A DNA stretch of 64,000 bases, from assembly GCA_026018925.1 (NCBI GenBank), contig JAKSZU010000009.1, positions 35,572,082 to 35,636,081 on the forward strand, in the 5' to 3' direction. Positions within the stretch are counted from its first letter, which is position 1, and the number at the start of each line of letters is the position of its first letter. The notes beneath the pieces were generated by a model. The model was not told the DNA's origin. It did no database searches and saw only the letters and a list, made by a program, of their open reading frames with translations. A program made the position numbers and the translations under genes. Of the stretch, positions 11,679-23,030 are shown piece by piece. This DNA is from Tupaia tana. Taxonomy: Eukaryota > Chordata > Mammalia > Scandentia > Tupaiidae.

Positions 11679-11933
11679 TGGAGAGTTTTTTGCTATAGGG
11701 CGCGTGTTCTCACCAGAGAGACAGAGAGAGACAGAGAGACCGAAAGCGAGAAATCACCCCCCAGGGGGGATGGCCATGCTGCAATCCCTTCTCCTCCATT
11801 CTCCTCTTGGGATCTTGGGCATGCACGCACACGCGCCTGGCATGAGTTTTAAGTCACCAGGTCCGGGGTGCGAACAGAGGTCAGCTATATGGGAGTCCAG
11901 CGACATAGCCGTTACGCTAGCTGCTGGTCCCGC
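11679..11933 (-). mobile_element. Long-form SINE, young, with target duplication
   Basis: Minus-strand copy with a clean body, palindrome (caccccccaggggggatgg) and tRNA head. The B box is the GTTCGC variant and the linker is TTAAAACTC. Flanks carry aaatttaatttttttt on both sides (about 11663-11678 and 11934-11949). Confidence 0.92.
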
Positions 11934-11949
11934 AAATTTAATTTTTTTT

Positions 11950-12390
11950 AAAAAAGGAAATGATCAAATTAACTGGATAGCTATTTCTCTAATAAGACCC
12001 ACAAATAGCCAAAAGATATATAAAATGCTCAACATCACTTATCATCAGAGAAATGTTAATAAAATTACAATAAGATATCACTTCATACCTGTTAGAATGA
12101 TCACTATCAGAAACAAAAAAATAACAAGTGTTGTCTAAGATGTAGACAAAAGGAAATCCTTGTAAAATATTAGAATGTAAATTGGTACAGACACCATAGA
12201 AAAACGGTATGGAGGTTCCTCAAAAAATTAAAAATAGAGCTATCATATCATCCCCAAAAGTGAAATAAGTATCTCAAAGAAATGTTTGCACTCCTCTGTT
12301 CATTGTAGCCTTGTTCACAATAGTCAAGATTTGAAATAGCCCAAATGACTGCTGATGGATGACTGGACAAATAAAATGTGAACACACACA

Positions 12391-12429
<39 letters not shown>

Positions 12430-12975
12430 GCACACACACACAAGCACACACAATGTTTCCAACTGGTATTCAGGGGTAAAAAAAAATGAAGAAAATCCTG
12501 CCACTTGCAACAACATGAATGAAACTTAAAGACTATGCTAAGTGAAATAGGCTAGGCCCAGAAAGACAAATATTAAGTGACCTCATTTGTATGTGGAATT
12601 TAAAAATTTAGAATTCATAAAAGCAGAGAATATACTGGTGATTTATAGTGGCTGAGGAAACAGGAGAGAAATGGGAGGATGTTTGTTTAAAGGTACAAAG
12701 TTTTAGTTATGCAGGATGTATGAGTTCTGGATATCTAATATACAACATGGTGACTATAGTCAGTAATAATGTATTGTGTACTCAAAAATCTATTAGAGAG
12801 TAGATCTTAAATGTTCCCATCATAAAATAAGAGTAACTATGTGAGGGATCAATATGTTAATTAACTTAATTGTGTTAGTCATTTCAGAATGTATATGTTT
12901 ATTAAAACATCATGTTGTAGTCCTTAAATACATATAATTTTTGTCAATTATACCTCAGCAAGGTTGTAAAAAAAG
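11950..12975 (+). mobile_element. L1 3' end (ORF2 C-terminus plus 3' UTR)
   Basis: Plus strand follows the L1 ORF2 C-terminal region (aatgctcaacatcacttatc, gatatcacttcatacctgtt, ggtatggaggttcctcaaaa) and a typical L1MA/MB 3' UTR (aatatacaacatggtgacta, ttgtcaattatacctcagc). A (CA)n tract lies at about 12384-12451. Many stops; a dead 5'-truncated copy. Confidence 0.85.
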
Positions 12976-14265
12976 ATTAAAATCCCACTAGAAAAAAAAA
13001 ATGGTTAGCTGAATTGATAACTTTGCACAGCAGCACTATTTGAAGAAAAATTCAGATGTTGGTGAATTGTCCATTTGTTCTTTTTTGTTTGTTTGTTTGT
13101 TTTTTCAAATTACCATCTAATGTTGGAATTAAACACATCCATCGCATCAGGCATTTTGTATTTTAAACTATTTCTAGTACATTCTATAGTTTAATATGGT
13201 CTTCTGTGACAGGATATAATTGCTCTGAACTGTCACTAGATACTTTTCTTATTAACTTTAATGTGTCCCAAATGAGAAAGGATATACAGTGTTATGTTTG
13301 TTATGATTTTGGTTTTAGTTTTGGTTAAGTAAAACTAACATACAAGCCTATAAATAAGTTTACTAATCAAACAAATTGCTCTGATCACTATAAACTCTGG
13401 GTCACAGTATGATGTGAATAAGTTGAGACTTAATGTAGGCTATACAAGAGGGTATAGCCTCATTTGTTCTGCTTTTTCCTGCTTCAGCTTTCCCAGAGAC
13501 AGGCCTATTATAGTCATCACTTGAAACCTCACTCTGATCCTACTTTCTAAATGATAAATACATCATAAAATCATGTGGTATTTAGCCTTTCATATCCCAG
13601 TTTTTGGGAACAGTTTTCTTTGTAATGTCATCCTTGCTGTTTACTACTCCAAAAGCATTTGTACAGCTCCCGCACATGCACACTTAATAGATGCTGCCTA
13701 TTGTACCAGCTATTATAGTTAACTCTGACTTCTAACCCTACTCAATGTAGTAAATTAGGCCACCAGAGAGAGGAAGTTCTCCATAGATGCTATTTCTTGT
13801 TTTGGTAGGGGCATGGAAGGGAAATAGGAAGACTGAATAAATAAATGAATGAGACCTCATCTGTTATTAGTATGAGAATTATTTCCACCTATGAAAATAG
13901 TGTCCATTAGACCTCTAAGCTCTCTTTCAGCTCATATGGAAGACGTCTGGAATAAAATCTCTTAGTTTCTTGTTCCCAGGACCTTCCACTCTGATATTAT
14001 CCCTTAACCTTTTCATCAAAAGGTTGGAGACATTTTATAGCTGGCCATAAAGTCGTCAATGTGGACTAATGTAAATGCCACAATATTTCTGGAGCAGTAT
14101 AACAACTATCTGGTTACTGATTTTTTCATGAGCTTGTGAGTAAGTAGGCCATGATGATCCATTTTCACAAGGGAGATGATAAGTAATAAAGACATGCCCA
14201 CTAGGAGCCAGTCTGGCTGATTCAATTTTAAGTGTGGTGGATGATAACATGAAGTATATGGAAAA
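12976..14265. other. No recognised feature
   Basis: A short (GTTT)n run at 13086-13102 is the only simple structure. Otherwise unique-looking AT-rich DNA with no gene or repeat I can name. Confidence 0.45.
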
Positions 14266-14440
14266 GCCACGTGATATGGTAGAAAATGTATAGGTTTGGG
14301 AGGCTGTAGATAAGGATCTTTTACCTATTTTTATTAATGTGATCTTGTGTAAGTATTTGATTTCTATTAGCCTGTTTCCTCACTTGTTAAATAGGAAAAA
14401 TAATTCTATTGCCCATCAGAATAGGTATTTAGCCATTATT
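14266..14440 (+). mobile_element. MIR
   Basis: Order of MIR words: ataggtttggg, gtgatcttgtgtaagtattt, gcctgtttcctcacttgtta, aataggaaaaataattctat. This matches the MIR core and 3' part at old-repeat divergence. Confidence 0.65.
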
Positions 14441-14657
14441 TTTATCATGCTAACATCATGTGTCATTAAAAGGTATCTAAAGATTGAATCAAAGAGGGAG
14501 AGAGAGGAATGCCTACACATTTACCCAAGTTCTATTTTTTTGGTACCAAGAATATGCTGTTGCTTCCATCAGTCACTTCACTTATTTTTGTCTTTATCCT
14601 AGAGCTGCCCATTTTCGAGAAATGAGGTATTTGCAACTATTAATGTTCTGAAATATG

Positions 14658-14933
14658 GGACCGGCAGTTAGCGTAATGGCTATGTCGCTGGACTTCCATG
14701 TAGTCGACCGCGGTTCGAGTCCCGGACCCGGTGGCTTAAACTCACGCCGGGCGCGTGTGCGTGCATGCCCAAGATCCCGAGAGGAGAATGGAGGAGAAGG
14801 GATTGTGGTGTGACCATCTCCCCCTGGGGGGTGATTTCTCGCTTTCTGTCTCTCTGTCTGTCTGGCGAGCACACGCGCCCTATAGCAAAAACCTCTCCAA
14901 AAAAAAAAAAAAAGAAAGAAAAAGAAAAAAAAA
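14658..14933 (+). mobile_element. Long-form SINE, near-consensus copy
   Basis: Best-preserved copy. A box about 14668-14679 (ttagcgtaatgg), B box 14712-14722 (ggttcgagtcc), linker TTAAACTC, GC palindrome near 14817-14835, CT tract, gccctatagcaaaaacctct and an A-rich tail. Flanked by gaaatatg at 14650-14657 and 14934-14941. The tRNA-like head has RNA polymerase III promoter boxes but is not a functional tRNA. Confidence 0.93.
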
Positions 14934-15100
14934 GAAATATGCCCCTCTGTGGTTTAGACAAGCAACATGAAGAGTCCCCTTACCTTTCCCCATAGCTTAC
15001 TGTGGCTTGCCTATACAGTAAAATTAAAGACACAGTTAAGCATAAGAATATTTTATTATAAGCACATAATATCTAAATTGATATTAGTAAAGATAATTAT

Positions 15101-15360
15101 AATTATAGCAGTTAACACTTACTGGTCACTTACTATGTTCCAGGCTCTGTTCTTAATATTTGACCTGCATAATCACTTAATCATGACAACAGTCTGACAA
15201 GACAGGTATTATTATCATCCTCAAGTTAAATCAAACACATTAAGGCTCAGAGAGGTTAAGTAGCTTGCCAAATGTGACACAACTAGCAAATGCAGGTATA
15301 GGGATTTGAGTCCAGATTTGTTTGACTCCATAGCCTGAGTCTCAGCTGCTAAGCTATTTT
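15101..15360 (-). mobile_element. MIR, antisense
   Basis: Plus strand reads ttactatgttccaggctctg, taatcatgacaacagtctg, aggctcagagaggttaagta and ttgagtccagatttg: antisense MIR in order, nearly full length. Confidence 0.85.
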
Positions 15361-16022
15361 AAATGTTACCTAATTGCTGTGAGACTCAAGTGAAACCATA
15401 AATGTGGTAATGTTTTAAAGACCTAGAACTATCAGAATGGAAGGGCTTATTATTTCCCAAATGATCAACTAAGCCTATCACTGTTTATCCAGATGCTTGG
15501 CAGCATGTAGACAAAGCCTAAGGCTATAATGGACCTTTTCCAAGTGGCAAAAGCTTAACTGTAATAGAAGCTAATTGGTGACATGTCTTTATTTTCAAAG
15601 CAATAGGCAAAGCTTGTAAGTGCAGCTTCCAGCTTCTTAACAGCATGCCCTTCTCTTTTAAGTAACTGCACCTGTTCTGCAATTCAGAGTGATTACCTAA
15701 CTTCAGGACATTGGTGATTATTCTCTAACATTCATTTCTTTTAACATTCATTGAACACCTTTATTCTGTGCTATGCTTGTTTATTTAGCATCTTCTGCGT
15801 TCAGATTATTCTGAACATTTCAGATTGGCACCTAATTCAGATTTTTTAAAAAAATAAACTATAGCTCAAAAAAATAAGAGAAAAGAAAGAAATATGTATC
15901 TATATCCTTGAGCTAACCATTCAATGGTCTCTGTCTTACAAGGGTTAAATAGTTTTGAAATGCCCTTCATATCTTGGTGACATTCTCTACTACATCTGTT
16001 GATTTTTTGAATAATAAAACAT
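15361..16022. other. No recognised feature
   Basis: Mostly unique. A short L2-like 3' end in antisense (cattcattgaacacctttat) may lie near 15738-15780. Confidence 0.4.
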
Positions 16023-16037
16023 AAAGTTTGGAATACT

Positions 16038-16257
16038 AGGGTTCAGCTGTGGTAGCACAGGCAGTCGGATGCCACTGCGTGACATTGGACCAAAGCCCTA
16101 GGTTCAGTTCCTGGGTTGACCAGAATATATCATGCTACCTGTGATACTGGCTATCTGGAACACTGCAGGGTGAGGGTTGCAGTGTGGCAAAACCCTGTCA
16201 GGGGTGTCTTTGTCTGTCTCTCTCACTTACTCACTCTCAATAAATACACTTCAAAAG
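16038..16257 (+). mobile_element. Second-family tRNA-derived SINE, with target duplication
   Basis: A head like tRNA (gtggtagcacaggcag ... ccctaggttcagttcc) is followed by a distinct body (gatactggctatctggaaca, gaccct-like gccaaa text, cctgtcaggggtgtc), a CT-rich tract and an AATAAATA tail. Perfect 15-bp target duplication aaagtttggaatact at 16023-16037 and 16258-16272. The head is loosely isoleucine-tRNA-like (inference). Confidence 0.88.
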
Positions 16258-16337
16258 AAAGTTTGGAATACTGAAATAGGTAATTTTTAGATTGTCAGGA
16301 AATTCATGACATTTTTCTGTTGTTCTTTGCAAAAATG

Positions 16338-16490
16338 TGTCAGTAAAAGGTAGTTATTATTATTATGACAATTCTTAAAGTATATTTTCCTAAATATTGT
16401 CTTTCTTGACAGAAAATTTTGTCGGCATTTTTTTTTAAAGAAAGGATTTTGCCATAGAGCACATGTGCTTTCCTGAGAGGAGAGAGATAG
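16338..16490. repeat. Local duplication, truncated copy
   Basis: Matches 18094-18248 in direct orientation. Shared: tcagtaaaaggtagttatta, attcttaaagtatattttcc, tttcttga, gaaaattttg, then the tail-side half of a minus-strand SINE. Homology ends inside that SINE at about 16490, so this looks like the derived copy. Confidence 0.82.
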
Positions 16491-16600
16491 AATCGAGATC
16501 CTAATAGATAAGAGCCTCAGCTTTAGGAATAAAAAACTAGGAAGGTTTATTAATGTAATCATTATCACAAGTTTAATATGCATCACTTCTATACCAAGCT

Positions 16601-16863
16601 TTTTTTTTGAGAGAGATTTTTGGTGTAGACTGTGTGTGTGCTTTCTGGAGAGACAGAGAGAGACAGAGAGACACAAAGCAAGAAATCACCCCCCCCAGGG
16701 GAGATGGCCATGTCACAATCCCTTCTCCATTCTCTTCTCGGGATTGTGGACACTTTTGCACATCTGCTCAGCATGAGTTTCAAGCCTCTGTGTCCGAGAC
16801 TCGAACCATAGTCAGCCACATGGGAATCCAGCAACATAATCATTATACCATCTGCTGATCCTA
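16601..16863 (-). mobile_element. Long-form SINE with target duplication
   Basis: Minus-strand copy with gagagagatttttggtgtaga near the tail, palindrome atcaccccccccagggga and a worn head. ttctataccaa occurs at both edges (16588-16598 and 16864-16874). Confidence 0.88.
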
Positions 16864-16874
16864 TTCTATACCAA

Positions 16875-17170
16875 ATTTTTAAAGAGGATACTTCTCTGAC
16901 TATTGTTAATAAATTAAGTAGATCTCTAGTAAAACCCTCTTGATATTTCTACTTCTTTCACATATCTGGAGAATAGGAATGACATGTTTAGTACCTAAAT
17001 TATGATATTTAAAGCTTTAATCTTAATACAGTCATGGCCTTAGCACTTTTTTTATATTTGAGAAGTGTGTTTGTGTGTGTATGCCTGAGATTAAGACCGC
17101 TCATCAAATGGTGGTTTTTAAAGCTACTTTATAGCTCAGGAATGTGCGAATGTTAAATGTTAAACGTAAT
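16875..17170. other. No recognised feature
   Basis: Unique AT-rich DNA with nothing recognised. Confidence 0.4.
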
Positions 17171-17171
17171 A

Positions 17172-17300
17172 AAATAACTAACAATCCCAGTTTCCCCAGG
17201 ACTGAGGAAGTTTATGAGGAGGGATTCTTTATTATGAAGTTTGAAAGACAAGACAGTCCCTAAAAAATCCAGGACAAGTTGGTCACTCTAGCTTTTAATG
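17172..17300. mobile_element. Small ancient DNA-transposon remnant
   Basis: aacaatcccagtttccccag at the left and the right-hand caggacaagttggtcactct look like the diverged inverted ends of a short mammalian DNA transposon. Family not assigned. Confidence 0.4.
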
Positions 17301-18093
17301 CTAGTGTTTCTCTTACATCACTTTGATTTAAATGTGGAACAAAGTAAAGGTGGAAGTTCTGCAGAAAAGTTACATTTATTGTTAAAAGCAATTTTTGAAC
17401 TCGCTAAAATCCAAAGGCAAGTGTAGAAAGGCAACTCTTTGCTAGAAATGAGACGGCTTTCAAATTAAGGTCACTATCAAGTGCCTGATTGGAGATGTAT
17501 TGTCCTGGAAATCAGGCAGGATACAACAAAGTATTGATCCCAAAAAATAGTTCAAAATATGGTCATGGTCAAGTATTGCAGCAAAGGGCTAAAGCTATTG
17601 AACCATTTGATGTGAACAGCAAATGGGGGCCAATGTATTGCAAGGTAATCAGGTTGGAGTTACCAAAAACAGGGCAGAGCAAGGAGTCCAGTACAAGATA
17701 GGTCAGGGCAAGTAGGTCCAGCATAGAGGTAGTGAGTAACAAGAGACTGTTTGTGCAGCCCTTTTTATGTGGTAGTAGGTGACTCTACAGCACAGAAGTA
17801 ACCTTACGGATTAAAGGTATAGGGCAGTTAGACACTTACTAGAATATCTACAGTTGATGGAAAGTTGAATTAAATAACTTAATATCATAATTGAATGTAA
17901 TTTTAATTATCTTTGAGCATGTAGATTATGTTAAAAATATATGTGTAGCATGTTTATATTATCAGTCTGATTCAATTTCTTCATTTCTAAGTTAGGAATA
18001 TGAAATCAAACTTCATAGGATTAGTATGAGAATGCAATTAAAAAAGATATAGCCTCATGAAGCATTTAGCATGGTGCCTGACAGTGAAGAGTT
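17301..18093. other. No recognised feature
   Basis: Unique-looking. The text 18030-18093 (tggtgcctgacagtg) may be the end of a MIR/L2-type repeat. Confidence 0.4.
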
Positions 18094-18248
18094 GCTCAGT
18101 AAAAGGTAGTTATTACTGTTATGAAATTCTTAAAGTATATTTTCCTAAATGTTATCTTTCTTGAAGAAAATTTTGTTGCCTTTTTTCTTTTTCAAAGGAT
18201 TTTGCTGTAGGGCACATGTGCTTGCTGGAGAGGAGAGAGACAGAAATG
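18094..18248. repeat. Local duplication, likely source copy
   Basis: Direct partner of 16338-16490. Here the SINE at the right edge is complete, so this locus is probably the donor or the less damaged copy. Confidence 0.8.
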
Positions 18249-18442
18249 GAGAGAGGGAAAGTGAAATTACCCCCTGAGGGTTTGGCCATGCCACAATTCC
18301 CTCTCTGTTTTCCTCGTAGGATTTTGGTCATGCATGTACATATCATTCCCAGTGTGATTTTCAGGCCACTGAATCTGGAACTCAAACCACGGTCGGCCAT
18401 GTGGGAATCCAGCCACTTTAACTACCATGCCACCTGCTGTTC
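18184..18442 (-). mobile_element. Long-form SINE, diverged
   Basis: Minus-strand: caaaggattttgctgtaggg near the tail, a GA tract and a palindrome remnant, with the head ending ccacctgctgttccc. A T-rich stretch at 18448-18476 follows. Confidence 0.82.
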
Positions 18443-18930
18443 CCTGTTGATCTTTTCTTTTCTTTTTTTTTTTTTTGTAACTAGCAAATCATGGAGCTAA
18501 TTTTTGAAACCAGTGATGCATTTCACAATAAACATATGGCGAAATTATTGATGCTAGGTACAAAATTTAAGTTCTCCTTTTAACTGTTTTTGATATGATC
18601 TCAGTAGCAATAACTTTTTCTTTTGTCCATAATTTGAATTTTTACTAAATAAAGTTTGCATTGCATTTCTAATTTCTTTGCATGACATTCCCCCTTATAT
18701 TTAGATTGATTACAGCAAATCTCTTTGAGTCATTTGAGATATAACACTACATCATATTAATAAAATAAACCAACTCATTGAACTTAAATCAGATGATACG
18801 TAACCATATATCATGACATATGACTACTTCTAGGTATTATTATTTACAATTTATAGTAACTGATTTGGAATTTATTTCACTAATTTAAGAGTGTAATATT
18901 TCATAAGGAAGTAGAGTGAATAGAAGGGGA

Positions 18931-19150
18931 TGGAGTAGAATAGCAATTAAGTGTATGAGTTTTTGAAGTCAGGGAGATTGGTTTTAATATTGGTTCCAAT
19001 ATTGTGGAAGCCTTGGGGAAGTTAAAATTTATCTAAACCTCAGGTTTCTCATCTCTATAATAGAAAAAAATATTTTCTATCGCATAGTATTGTCAATGAA
19101 GTTTAAATTAGATGGAATGAGTTATATAGAGTATTTGGCACATAGCTAAA
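18931..19150 (+). mobile_element. MIR
   Basis: Words agcaattaagtgtatgagtt, tttgaagtcagggagattgg, aacctcaggtttctcatctc and agtatttggcacatagc follow MIR order. Confidence 0.7.
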
Positions 19151-19183
19151 TTTCCAAACTATCAAAGATAAACATAGCTGGTA

Positions 19184-19250
19184 TTTAATAAATATAAGTT
19201 AATAAATATAAGTTCTTACTACTTTAATAAATATAAGTTCTTACTACTGC
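19184..19250. repeat. Short tandem repeat, taataaatataagtt unit
   Basis: Three repeats of a 15 to 28-bp unit (aataaatataagtt, with cttactact in two of them). Confidence 0.8.
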
Positions 19251-19254
19251 TTAC

Positions 19255-19805
19255 TGCTACTATTGTTAGTAATTTGAGCATCATAAAACAATCTTTTCAA
19301 TCCTCATGTGGATGAAAGGAGTCAGGTATATTCTCGTTATTTGAGTCTGGTATTTTATCTGATTATGACTCATACTTCTATTTTCCATATTAATCTCTTT
19401 ACACCTGTCTACTCTAGTATATTGATTATTCAGGAAGGGGTAATACTAAAAACATTTTACATGTAATACTGTATGAGTAACAACAACTTAGAATATAAGG
19501 CTGACCAATCAGAATGGGCATTGGCCCTAATAATCCATAAGGTATTGCCAGTACAAATGTTAGCTTTGGGATATGGCCAAAGGTGTGAAAAACATTTATG
19601 GGTATTTCAAAGGCCAAAGTTGGCAGTATGATCAGGCAAAGGCAGGTTGAATTATAGGAAGATCCACAAAACAGAAAAGTCTAATGTCTAGTGTGTATAT
19701 TTTTCTTTACATCCTTGGAGATCCCATGGGTTTCTGTTCTATTTTTCCATACACTAAACTTTGGCATAGTCTTTGGGATGGAATAACTATTTTGCTTAGT
19801 TAGAA
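19255..19805. other. No recognised feature
   Basis: Unique-looking DNA with no recognised repeat or gene. Confidence 0.4.
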
Positions 19806-19811
19806 ATTGAT

Positions 19812-20086
19812 GTTGTGCCAGTTGGTGGTGTGGTGGTTAAGGTTCTGTACTCCCACATAGCTGACTCCACATTTTGAATACTGGACCTGGTGACTTGAAA
19901 AACACACCAGGTGCATGTGTGTGCATGCCTCAAATCTTAAGAGGAAAGTGGAGGAGGTATTATTGCAGTGTGGCATCCCCTGCATGTGTGTGGGGAGTGG
20001 TTTCTCATTTTCCCTCTCTCCCTGTCTCTGTCTATCTCTCTCTGGTGAGTGCACATGTGCAATGGCAAAAATAACAAAAGAAAGAA
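19812..20086 (+). mobile_element. Long-form SINE, old
   Basis: Plus-strand head gccagttggtggtgtggtgg, linker gtgacttgaaaaac, degraded palindrome region, CT-rich tract and an aatggcaaaaataac end. It forms an inverted pair with the next SINE. Confidence 0.8.
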
Positions 20087-20240
20087 ACTGAGGTGAGGAT
20101 ATCTCAGCTTTCTTCTGTCATTTAGCTAATAGAAGAGAGTGTAGATCAGTTTAAGATTGAAGTGGAATATCTATGTCTCTATGCTGCCAAATCATAATTT
20201 TGATTATTTTTATCTTCAAAATATTTTGGGCCTGATCTTT

Positions 20241-20516
20241 TAGTTAGTTTGTTTGTTTGCCAGAGGGTGCATGGTTTCACCAGAAAGAAACAGAGGGAGA
20301 GAGTGGAAGAAAGCACCTCTCCCCAAGTAGAATGTGGTCATGCTGCAATCCTTTCTCCTCTGTTTCCATCCTTTTGAGATATAGGGCACACCATACACAT
20401 GTGCCTGGCATATTTTTAAGTTACCAGGATGGGAACTTGAACCTTGGTCATCCATGTGTGATTTGGCTCCCTGTGTGATTCGACTCCCTTAACCATCAGG
20501 CCACAGGGATAGCTCT
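20241..20516 (-). mobile_element. Long-form SINE, old, with target duplication
   Basis: Minus-strand copy. gggcctgatcttt at 20228-20240 and gggcctgaccttt at 20517-20529 are a 13-bp target duplication with one mismatch. It opposes the plus-strand SINE 155 bp upstream. Confidence 0.85.
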
Positions 20517-20529
20517 GGGCCTGACCTTT

Positions 20530-20985
20530 AAATGGAGCTTAATTTAAGTATAGAGATATCTAAATTGGTTTGACATTCTGATGTAACTCTATTTAGGGAA
20601 ATTGGCCAGATTCTCAGATACAAATTAATTTTAATTATGAGTGTCTATAACAGCACATTTGCTTAGGAAAGGATAAAATGCTAGAAATCAAAGTATCAAA
20701 GGTAATTTAAAAGAGCATTATAGCCCCCCAAAGAATTAGGAATCACTGGCTGTATTTCTGGCTAGTGGGAGAATAATAGTCTACTCTGAGTCAGGGAAAA
20801 GGGTAAGGGAGGGAGGTTTACTTGGCAAGTTCAATCAAAGACATCAAGTTGTGTTTAAATATTTCCAAATATCCAAAAGGAAATAAAAATAGACTAATTA
20901 GTCAGATATATTAAAATAATTACCCCTATTAGATGATTTTTGTACTAACATTAGTCATTTAGCTAATTCAATATCACTTGGATCT
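20530..20985. other. No recognised feature
   Basis: Unique-looking DNA. Confidence 0.4.
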
Positions 20986-20989
20986 TCAG

Positions 20990-21330
20990 CAGGTCAACAT
21001 GCTACTTTGTACACCATTATAAGGAATTAGGGTTTTATTCCATCTGTGATTTTAATCACTGGATGGTTTTGAGCCAAGGAGTGTTATACAACCAGATTTA
21101 TCTATTAAAAAATCACTTTGGTGTTTAATGTACAATTGATTTTAGAAGGGCAAAAGAGGAATTGGACTTGTGGTAAACAAGGCATGAAATGACAGTGGCT
21201 AGGAGTAGAGTGATATTGCTAGAGGAGATGATAAATGGTAATAATTACTATATATATATTGAAAAAGGAGTTGTTAGGATTCCTGGTGGATGCAATGACA
21301 GTGACAAGATGATGGAAAGAGCAAAATGAA
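20990..21330. mobile_element. Possible ancient L2-class repeat
   Basis: Words atggttttgagccaaggagt, tcactttggtgtttaatgta and gacagtgacaagatgatgg resemble the ancient mammalian repeat also suspected at 29330 and 32188. Strand not assigned. Confidence 0.4.
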
Positions 21331-22106
21331 AGATGATCCTTAAATGTTTTATTTAAATAATCAGGTAAATGACAGTGCCATGCACTCATTTGAGTAAGAT
21401 AGAAGATAAAGTGGGTTTATTCTGCTCTCACTGCCAAACTCCAACCCTGGGCTGACCCCATTATCTATTTTCTGCACTTCTCCTCAGATGCTAAGCACTA
21501 TTGAAGAATAATTTACCTCTGCTGATTGGATTCACCATGGTATATTCATCCTCTTTTAACTCAGCTGGGTTCTCACTATTGTCTAGCAATATGTTTATTC
21601 AACTATTAAATTATCCACTGGAAATATTCCAAACTCTTTCACTCATCTGAAGTTATCCTTTGCTCTTTGTTCCTTATATTCTCAGCAAGTAACTTACATT
21701 TTACTTTATGAAGAAATTTAAGGTCATCTGATACAAGCTTTTTCAAATTTTTAGAACCTCATGTTTTTTTTCCCGGCTTTGAGGAGGGTTTCATTATTGC
21801 TTTACAAGGTTATTATTTCACTTATGGTCTTGATTAACAGAAGCCATGTTAGGGAATTAAGTTATATTTTCCTCTTTTTCTTACATCTGCAAAGTTCTCA
21901 TTTTTCATTTGGATTGTTGGCACTGCTAGTTATAATGATATTGTAAGCCTGGACCTGTCAGGGCCACCAAATGAGGAAGGACCTCATTTGGAGAAGAGAA
22001 TGAGAGAGAGGCCCAATGATAGAGTTTATGCCCTCTTGGTTATTGTCTATCCTAAATCTACATATAGCCCAAGACTTTATGTAAGCTTAAAAGTTACATG
22101 TTATAA
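21331..22106. other. No recognised feature
   Basis: Unique-looking. The open frame at 21761-21946 is hydrophobic but short, lacks family resemblance and is best taken as chance. Confidence 0.4.
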
Positions 22107-22107
22107 G

Positions 22108-22190
22108 AACTGGCAGATGGCATAATGGTTACTTCATTGGATTCCCACATAGTTGACTGTGGTTCAAGTCCCAGACCCAAAAACTTAAAG
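22108..22190 (+). mobile_element. SINE head fragment
   Basis: Only the tRNA-like head is present (actggcagatggcataatgg ... ggttcaagtcccagaccc), running into a GAAA-rich stretch. Confidence 0.75.
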
Positions 22191-22430
22191 ACAGGAAGAA
22201 AGAAAGAAGAAAAATCAACATGTATTTATTCCAAATGGTAAAATTGTATTTACAGTGTTGTGGGTGATGGCAAGTAGAACAAAATTTGATTTCAGTCAGC
22301 TTCAACCAGAATGACTCCACTTTTTTTTCTATATTTTTATACACTGATTTCCCCCCCCCCATAAGATTCTATTTGAAAAAATGGTTCTAAGGCAGAAAAG
22401 GTGTCAGAACCAATGCCTTGAACCATAGAT

Positions 22431-22796
22431 ATTTTAGTCTGATTGGGCTGCTATAACCAGTACCTTAGACTGGATCATTTATAAAAAAATATCAATTTAT
22501 TCCCTTACAGTTCTGCTGGCTAAGAAGTCCAAGACTAAGGCTCTGGCAGCTTTGGTATCGGGTTAGGGTTTCCTCTGTTTCAAAATTGGTGACTCCTTGC
22601 TTCATACTCACATGGTGAAAGTCGAAAATAGCTCCTTCACATTTATTTTATAAAGATACTAATCCCATTCATGGGAGCCTTATCCCGATGACTTAATTAC
22701 CTCCTGTATGCCCTACCTTTTGGTATCACTGCTTTCACAATGATGATTAAGTTTCAACATGTGAATTTTGAGGGGGCACATTTAGACCATAGTAAC
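22431..22796 (-). mobile_element. ERVL-MaLR LTR, antisense
   Basis: Plus strand: tagtctgattgggctgctat, ctaagaagtccaagactaag, actaatcccattcatgggag, tttcaacatgtgaattttga, ending accatagtaaca. This is the order of an antisense MaLR-type LTR. Confidence 0.75.
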
Positions 22797-23030
22797 AGGT
22801 CAGGAAATATTATCTGTAAAAGGCCATATGCGAAATATTGTAGTCTTTGTGAGACAAAGACTAAAAAACAGTTTTCTGTTGCAACTACTCAGCTCTACCT
22901 TTGTAGTGTGAAAAGAACCATTGACAGTGTGTAAAAAAGTGTGCTTCCCTGTGTTCTAGTAAAATTGTATTTACAAAAAGAGTCAATAGGCTGGATTTGA
23001 CCTGCAAACTGTAGTTTGACCAATTCTATC
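22797..23030 (+). mobile_element. hAT-type non-autonomous DNA transposon
   Basis: aggtcaggaaatattatctg, aggccatatgcg, gcaactactcagctctacct, gtgttctagtaaaattgtat and gtagtttgaccaattct follow a familiar mammalian element with ends like (C)AGGGGTCGGCAAAC. Immediately abuts the MaLR on its left. Confidence 0.65.

Noticed and set aside
11704..12138. 144-residue open frame
   Set aside because: SINE sequence running into an L1 3' fragment.
14668..14733. Possible functional tRNA gene
   Set aside because: A and B boxes are present, but acceptor and T stems do not pair and the unit continues into a SINE body; it is a SINE head.
17489..17701. 70-residue plus-strand open frame in unique DNA
   Set aside because: No recognised motif and no supporting signals.
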